DNA of 7,427 nt, from contig JAHFDQ010000313.1 of assembly GCA_023248915.1 (NCBI GenBank), forward strand, positions 1 through 7,427. Direction: 5' to 3'. Below, one piece after another: positions 5,216-7,427 of the stretch. This DNA comes from Archangiaceae bacterium. Lineage in GTDB: Bacteria; Myxococcota; Myxococcia; Myxococcales; Myxococcaceae. How positions within the stretch are numbered: position 1 is the first letter of the stretch; every line of letters starts with the position of its first letter. Under the pieces are notes generated by a model. The model worked only from the letters and a program-made list of their open reading frames with translations, was not told where the DNA came from and did not search any database. Made by a program: the position numbers and the translations under genes.

Positions 5216-6700
5216 ATGTCAAAGGGTCTTCTTGAGGGCTCGGGCTTGCAGACAGTCAAGGCGGCCCCCGACGTGAAGTACCGGACTGCGCAGCTGGCTC
5301 CCCCGGTGGTTGCGTTTGTTCTCGTGCTCTCGACCTTCGTCGTCCTGATGGGCGCCACCTGGTTTCGGCACACGGACGTCGGCGACGCACAGCTCTACCA
5401 GGTCATCGCGCGGAACATCGTTCGCAGCGGCAACTGGCTGTCTCTTTCCTATCTTCCAACGGTGGGCACGCCATTCTACGACCATCTACCGTTCGGCATC
5501 TGGTCCATTGCGGCCGCGATGAAACTCGGTGGAGAGGGCGCCGTAATACCTCTCAACGCCTTCTTCTCGGTGGCTACCGTGCTGACGGTCGGCTGGACTG
5601 GTCACCGCCTCGGGGGGCCGTTCACAGGACTTGCCTCGATGTTGTGCTTGAGCACAACGCAAATGTATTTCTTTCAGACGAGTTACCCAACGCTTGATCC
5701 ACTGCTCTTGTTGCTGGCGACGGCAAGTGCGGTACCCGTTTTGACCGGTAGAGGTCGGCCCTGGGAGTGGCTCGTCGCATGGCTTCTTGCCGCAATGGCA
5801 GTTGCGGTGAAGGGACCCTTTGGGCTCTTGCCGCTCGGGGGCGCGGTCGGTGCTCGTGCATTGGTTGATCGGTCCTGGCGGTACGCCCTGATCGGAGGGG
5901 CGGCCTGCGGGCTTGCCGCTCTGCCAGTCGCCCTGTTTCTCTATCTGCGTCCTGACTGGCGCGAGGGGTACGGTGTCGGCCAATTGCTCGCTTCCGCCTT
6001 AGGAACGCGAACGGATGGAGCCTCGGGCTATCTCACGGCAGTCAAAGTGATAGCAGGGCGCTACTGGCCATGGTTTCCTGCACTTGCAGGTGGAGCCCTG
6101 GTTGCCATTGGCCGGCCTGCAGCGATCTTGGCCTGGTTATCGCGCGGCGAATTGGAGCCTCGGCAGTTCCAGAGGGCCTGCCGCTTGCTCGCGGTTTCTT
6201 GTGCGTTGATCGCGTTGGGTCTGTCACTGCCACATCGGAAGATCTGGCACCATACGCTCGTAGCTTATCCACTGCTCTCGGTCTTGGCGGCTGTAGCGTT
6301 CGGTCCGCGGCTCAGCCAACTGTTCTGCACGGCGAAACGCATGCGATATCTGGTAGCCGGGCTCTGTGCCTTGCTCGCGGTGTCGGTGACCGCGGTCGTG
6401 GGCGGTCTCGAGCGCGTGCTGATGTATCCGCCATGCGTCCTCGCCAACGAGCTGAAGGACTCGATTTCCGCGATCAGACCTGGCACGGAGGTACTCGTCG
6501 TCTCACCGAAGGACGAATGGGACATGCTCTCGGCCCTCGCTTTCGAAAGGGACGTTGTTCCGGTTCCATCCCAGGGCTTCGACCACGGAACAGCCGCGTT
6601 CGCGCTGGTTCGAGACGAACTGTGGCCGGCGGCGCCAGGTGGATGGCGTCCGTTGAGTAGAGCCCGAGGCTGGGTGCTCGCCACAACGAATGCGCGCTAA
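5216..6700 (+). CDS. PMT/ArnT-superfamily membrane glycosyltransferase
   Basis: A 494-residue multi-pass membrane protein. Many hydrophobic segments span about 29-400 (first near 29-47), followed by a C-terminal soluble part. Family members move a sugar from a polyprenyl-phosphate donor to lipid, glycan or protein outside the inner membrane. Matching positions are D57 in GDAQLYQVIARNI (family usually DE-x-RY), the first-loop FYDH at 87-90 (family usually FEKPP), D161 in YPTLDPLLLL, KGPFGLLPLG at 199-208, and SLPHRKIWHHTLVAYP at 337-352 (family S-x-K-x-x-Y-x-P). The ATG at 5216 has only a vague G-rich upstream sequence. An in-frame TTG at 5246 with GAGGG at 5234-5238 gives 484 residues and is a real alternative. 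It starts 43 bases after nrdJ, but its lower G+C and looser codon use suggest separate origin. Acceptor and sugar are unknown, and it is not necessarily an ArnT. Confidence 0.82.
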   Translation: MSKGLLEGSGLQTVKAAPDVKYRTAQLAPPVVAFVLVLSTFVVLMGATWFRHTDVGDAQLYQVIARNIVRSGNWLSLSYLPTVGTPFYDHLPFGIWSIAAAMKLGGEGAVIPLNAFFSVATVLTVGWTGHRLGGPFTGLASMLCLSTTQMYFFQTSYPTLDPLLLLLATASAVPVLTGRGRPWEWLVAWLLAAMAVAVKGPFGLLPLGGAVGARALVDRSWRYALIGGAACGLAALPVALFLYLRPDWREGYGVGQLLASALGTRTDGASGYLTAVKVIAGRYWPWFPALAGGALVAIGRPAAILAWLSRGELEPRQFQRACRLLAVSCALIALGLSLPHRKIWHHTLVAYPLLSVLAAVAFGPRLSQLFCTAKRMRYLVAGLCALLAVSVTAVVGGLERVLMYPPCVLANELKDSISAIRPGTEVLVVSPKDEWDMLSALAFERDVVPVPSQGFDHGTAAFALVRDELWPAAPGGWRPLSRARGWVLATTNAR

Positions 6701-6703
6701 GCT

Positions 6704-6737
6704 CCGGTCTTGGTAATTCAGTCGGGCCGCTGACCGG
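6704..6737. terminator. Weak inverted repeat between convergent genes
   Basis: CCGGTC (6704-6709) and GACCGG (6732-6737) are perfect 6-base arms separated by 22 bases, in the 59-base gap between the glycosyltransferase and the converging sugar-phosphate transferase. No T-tract follows on either strand. A bidirectional factor-dependent stop is possible, but the long loop makes this weak. Confidence 0.2.
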
Positions 6738-6759
6738 GCGCGAGCCGGACCCCGGAAAC

Positions 6760-7427
6760 TCAGTACGCGTTCTTCGAGATGAAGCCGCCGAGCGCGGTGC
6801 GCACGAGGATCTTTACGTCGAGCAGCATCGACCAGTTCTCTATGTAATAGAGGTCGTACTCGATTCGCTTCTGGATGGACGTCTGGCCGCGCAGCCCGTT
6901 CACCTGCGCCCAGCCGGTGATGCCGGCCTTCACCTTGTGGCGCAGGTGGTAGCGGGGAATCTGCCGCTTGAATTCCTCGATGAAGACGGGGCGCTCGGGC
7001 CGCGGGCCGACCAAACTCATGTCGCCCACCAGCACGTTGAGCAACTGGGGAAACTCGTCGATCGACAGCCGGCGCAGGAAGGCGCCGATGGGCGTGCGCC
7101 GGGGGTCGCCCGCCTGGGCCATCGTCGCGCCGCCTGCCTCGGCGTCCACCCGCATGGTGCGGAACTTGAGGATGTCGAAGGTGCGGCCGTCCATGCCCAT
7201 TCGCTCTTGGCGGTAGAAGACCGGCCCGGGCGAGGTCAGCTTCACCAGCACGGCCGTCACCGCCATCACCGGCAGTGAGATCGCCACCGCGGCGAGCGAC
7301 ACCGCGAGATCGAACGCCCGCTTGCCCACGCTGTTCCAGCCGTGCAGCGGCCCCCCTTGCAGGCTGATGATGGGCAGGCCGCCGAACTCCTCGAGCCCGC
7401 CGCACAGGGTGATGTACTGGTACAGGT
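6760..7427 (-). CDS. Polyprenyl-phosphate sugar-1-phosphate transferase, 5' end cut by window
   Basis: The frame stays open to the right edge, so 221 C-terminal residues are visible and the N-terminal part lies outside. The enzyme moves a sugar-1-phosphate from a nucleotide sugar to undecaprenyl phosphate, the first step of a surface-polysaccharide repeat unit. The visible part opens with the end of the regulatory domain (EEFGGLPIISLQ). The catalytic PF02397 domain follows from KRAFDL (residue 35): a membrane helix broken by Pro52, as in re-entrant helices of this family; SPGPVFYRQERMG; KFRTM (87-91); the catalytic Asp-Glu pair in SIDEFPQLLN (D123, E124); VGPRPERP; GITGWAQVNGLRG; and the ending KNAY. 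The architecture points to the long WcaJ/WbaP class (TIGR03023/03025), often glucose- or galactose-specific. The GTG at 7329 is internal and not the real start. It converges on the glycosyltransferase gene, and its G+C-rich codon use matches nrdJ. Confidence 0.93.
   Translation of the reverse strand, partial: LYQYITLCGGLEEFGGLPIISLQGGPLHGWNSVGKRAFDLAVSLAAVAISLPVMAVTAVLVKLTSPGPVFYRQERMGMDGRTFDILKFRTMRVDAEAGGATMAQAGDPRRTPIGAFLRRLSIDEFPQLLNVLVGDMSLVGPRPERPVFIEEFKRQIPRYHLRHKVKAGITGWAQVNGLRGQTSIQKRIEYDLYYIENWSMLLDVKILVRTALGGFISKNAY

Noticed and set aside
3976..5373. Antisense open frame of 465 codons across nrdJ and the next gene
   Set aside because: It lies opposite strongly conserved nrdJ sequence and its product is Arg/Gly/Val-rich with no motifs, so it is a shadow frame.
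6503..7405. Minus-strand 300-codon frame overlapping the sugar-phosphate transferase
   Set aside because: It is a different frame from the one carrying the PF02397 motifs and is Arg/Ala-rich with no family resemblance.
1..7427. Undescribed multi-gene defence or mobile system
   Set aside because: No nuclease, helicase, reverse transcriptase, toxin, integrase or transposase, repeat array or tRNA was seen; the genes are housekeeping, redox and glycan-type.

Overview
The window is G+C-rich chromosomal DNA. Its long genes prefer G or C at third codon positions, and there are many spurious antisense open frames. Gene content and composition suggest a myxobacterium-like (Myxococcota/Deltaproteobacteria) or similar high-GC Gram-negative, but that is an inference and no marker gene settles it. 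No rRNA, tRNA, CRISPR array, transposase or integrase was seen.

Layout. (1) 31-1509 (+) encodes a 492-residue protein with features of a circularly permuted ATP-grasp ligase of unknown substrate. (2) 1514-1834 (-) encodes a small thioredoxin-like [2Fe-2S] ferredoxin, convergent with gene 1. The two stop codons are only a few bases apart and lie in the loop of one imperfect stem-loop. (3) 1835-2418 is a 584-base non-coding region. It holds short hairpins and repeats near the ferredoxin gene, then a candidate promoter with an inverted repeat over its -35, then a leader with three successive stem-loops. (4) 2419-5172 (+) encodes an adenosylcobalamin-dependent (class II) ribonucleotide reductase, NrdJ, with all the expected catalytic cysteines, a TSCPD domain and a C-terminal Cys-rich tail. 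(5) 5216-6700 (+) encodes a multi-pass membrane glycosyltransferase of the PMT/ArnT superfamily. It follows nrdJ closely but has clearly lower G+C and diverged acidic motifs. (6) 6760-7427 (-) is the C-terminal part of a polyprenyl-phosphate sugar-1-phosphate transferase (WcaJ/WbaP type), cut by the right edge.

How the genes relate. NrdJ supplies deoxynucleotides without oxygen and needs cobalamin. The last two genes both concern polyprenyl-linked sugars and converge on each other, so the right side may be the edge of a surface-polysaccharide locus. The permuted ATP-grasp gene and the ferredoxin have no evident link to these or to each other beyond adjacency. Most of the window is ordinary. 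The parts most worth a second look are the structured nrdJ leader and its putative operator, the orphan ATP-grasp-like protein, and the compositionally distinct glycosyltransferase.
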